6,600 nucleotides of DNA from NCBI GenBank assembly GCA_021107695.1, contig JAIOSI010000068.1:1-6600 (forward strand), in the 5' to 3' direction. Source of the stretch: a bacterium. GTDB lineage: Bacteria; RBG-13-66-14. Position 1 is the first letter of the stretch. Every line of letters begins with the position of its first letter. Below the pieces are notes generated by a model. That model was not told where the DNA came from. It saw only the letters and a program-made list of their open reading frames with translations, and ran no database searches. Below, one piece after another: positions 5,850 to 6,600 of this stretch. A program made the position numbers and the translations under genes.

Positions 5850-6281
5850 ATGAAGAAGTTACTCGCTCTGCTCGTCCTGGTTGCCCTGGGACTCACCATC
5901 GGTTGCGGTGGCGCAAGTGGTCCCGCAGAAACTGCCGAAGGTGTCGTCGTCGCCGCCCTTGAAGCGATGCAGTCCGGCGATAAAGATGCCTTTATGTCCC
6001 TGGCCTACCCGGGTGATTTTGAAGGCGGAGTTGACATGGAAGAGTACGAGGAGTTCTGGCTGGAGGTGGAAGAGGAAGACGACCTCACCATTGACACCTG
6101 GAGTAACCCTGTTTCCGTAGAGACCATATCTGCCAGCGAAATGGAGGGCGACATTATCGGTGGCGAAATCATGGAGACCATGGTTTCCATTTCCTTCGGA
6201 GATGAAATAGAAGCCGAAGGCCTGGAGTTTATCGCTGTCGAGACCGAAGAGGGCTGGTTCATCTTTGAGATCGATGCCTAA
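5850..6281 (+). CDS. Acidic lipoprotein, tandem paralogue B (DUF4878/NTF2-like pattern)
   Basis: Predicted lipoprotein of 143 residues and a paralogue of the gene at 5292. The first 16 residues are identical in both; the lipobox is TIGC with Cys19, a slightly unusual form with Thr at -3. The mature part is about half identical to copy A, with the blocks AETAE, AALEAM, GDKDA, LAY.GD, GGVDME, MEGDI or LEGDI, LEF and EGWFI conserved. It is even more acidic, with about 35 Asp/Glu, a single Lys and no Arg or His. Translation is set by AAGGAG (5840-5845), four bases before the ATG. A strong terminator follows at 6317-6350. Copy B has its own -10 element, so the pair need not be one operon. No enzymatic motif is visible and the function is unknown. 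Confidence 0.85.
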   Translation: MKKLLALLVLVALGLTIGCGGASGPAETAEGVVVAALEAMQSGDKDAFMSLAYPGDFEGGVDMEEYEEFWLEVEEEDDLTIDTWSNPVSVETISASEMEGDIIGGEIMETMVSISFGDEIEAEGLEFIAVETEEGWFIFEIDA

Positions 6282-6304
6282 ATCGGGTAACCGTTAGCGC
6301 AGCA

Positions 6305-6318
6305 CTTGAAAAATCAAG
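6305..6318 (+). other. Small hairpin overlapping the terminator base
   Basis: CTTGA (6305-6309) pairs with TCAAG (6314-6318) around AAAA. Its right arm overlaps the bottom of the terminator stem at 6317-6318, so the two structures compete only at the base. This is probably incidental. Confidence 0.3.
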
Positions 6319-6350
6319 GGGCGGATCTTCGGATCCGCTCTTCAGTTTTT
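6317..6350 (+). terminator. Intrinsic terminator with UUCG tetraloop
   Basis: GCGGATC (6321-6327) pairs with GATCCGC (6332-6338) around TTCG, the very stable C(UUCG)G tetraloop. The stem extends downward through G-U, G-C, G-U and A-U pairs to 6317/6342. Five T follow at 6346-6350 after a three-base gap. It ends the transcript of lipoprotein B. Confidence 0.8.
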
Positions 6351-6489
6351 ACGATGACGCAGCATGCTACACTCCTTTAACATCTTGCGTATGCTTAGAA
6401 TTCTCAAGGGATTGCCCCTACAAAATCTTGCGTATGTCTCCCCTACCTCTATTTTGAGAGGGAACGTCAGGACAGTTGTTTTTTAGCTA
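6351..6489. other. Gene-free region with repeat fragments
   Basis: No open frame with a ribosome binding site is visible. The stretch contains a 12-base direct repeat, ATCTTGCGTATG (6382-6393 and 6425-6436), with a GGGATTGCCCCTAC fragment of the GTAGGGGC-type element lying between the copies. Confidence 0.5.
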
Positions 6490-6530
6490 CCCTCTCCCCT
6501 CTGGGGAGAGGGGCTGGGGGTGAGGGGCGA
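6490..6530. repeat. Dispersed palindromic repeat, copy 2 (CCCTCTCCCC...)
   Basis: CCCTCTCCCC (6490-6499) is a perfect inverted repeat of GGGGAGAGGG (6503-6512) with a TCT loop. A G-rich tail (GGCTGGGGGTGAGGGGC) follows. Bases 6496-6512 recur at 140-156 at the other end of the window. Confidence 0.7.
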
Positions 6531-6554
6531 AATTTTAACCCATGACAAATTCGC

Positions 6555-6576
6555 GGGCCGACCTAAAGGTCGGCCC
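6555..6576. repeat. GGGCCGACC / GGTCGGCCC palindrome
   Basis: Perfect 9-base arms (6555-6563 and 6568-6576) surround TAAA. CCTACG follows, giving the GCCCCTAC end shared with the other dispersed elements. It looks like another member of a family of short intergenic palindromes; no T-run follows. Confidence 0.7.
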
Positions 6577-6600
6577 CTACGTACATCACACAGATTTGTA

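Noticed and set aside
1..6600. CRISPR array, tRNA, rRNA, transposase, phage or defence genes
   Set aside because: I found no regularly spaced direct repeats, no tRNA-like cloverleaf, and no protein with transposase, integrase, nuclease or phage motifs.

Overview
The window looks like a piece of a Gram-negative, environmental bacterial genome, probably an uncultured lineage of the Bacteroidota/FCB kind or a nearby candidate phylum. The reasons are a secreted protein with a type IX secretion (T9SS/Por) C-terminal sorting domain, a small exported FlgD/CTD-like immunoglobulin-fold protein, a PorV/PorQ-like outer-membrane barrel, two lipoproteins, and many short GC-rich palindromes of the 'GTAGGGGC' type scattered between genes. 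No rRNA or other taxonomic marker is present, so the phylum stays open.

Layout. Bases 1-139 are homopolymer-rich and end in a run of 15 C; they look like poor-quality contig-end sequence merging into a dispersed repeat (140-156). A minus-strand gene (158-1726) encodes an exported protein with seven propeller-like repeats, an Ig/Fn3-like linker and a T9SS sorting domain. It is divergent from a class II fructose-bisphosphate aldolase gene (1885-2817), and a convincing back-to-back promoter pair lies between them. A 178-residue cytoplasmic protein of unknown function follows (2954-3490) with its own extended -10 promoter. Next come two TTG-started genes, a stand-alone CTD/FlgD-like exported protein (3650-4009) and a PorV/PorQ-like barrel (4099-4998), with a palindromic repeat between them. 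The right end carries two tandem paralogous, extremely acidic lipoproteins (5292-5717 and 5850-6281), closed by a good terminator with a UUCG tetraloop. The last 250 bases hold only dispersed repeats.

How the genes relate. Aside from the aldolase (glycolysis/gluconeogenesis) and the 178-residue protein, everything encoded here is exported: a T9SS-type cargo, a CTD-like small protein, an outer-membrane barrel of the family that includes the T9SS shuttle component PorV, and two lipoproteins. The window is best read as cell-envelope genes beside a housekeeping gene. I see no mobile element, CRISPR array, defence system or RNA gene. The most interesting points are the inferred circularly closed seven-bladed propeller, the CTD-like protein paired with a PorV-like barrel, and the duplicated acidic lipoproteins whose leader peptides are identical despite many synonymous changes.
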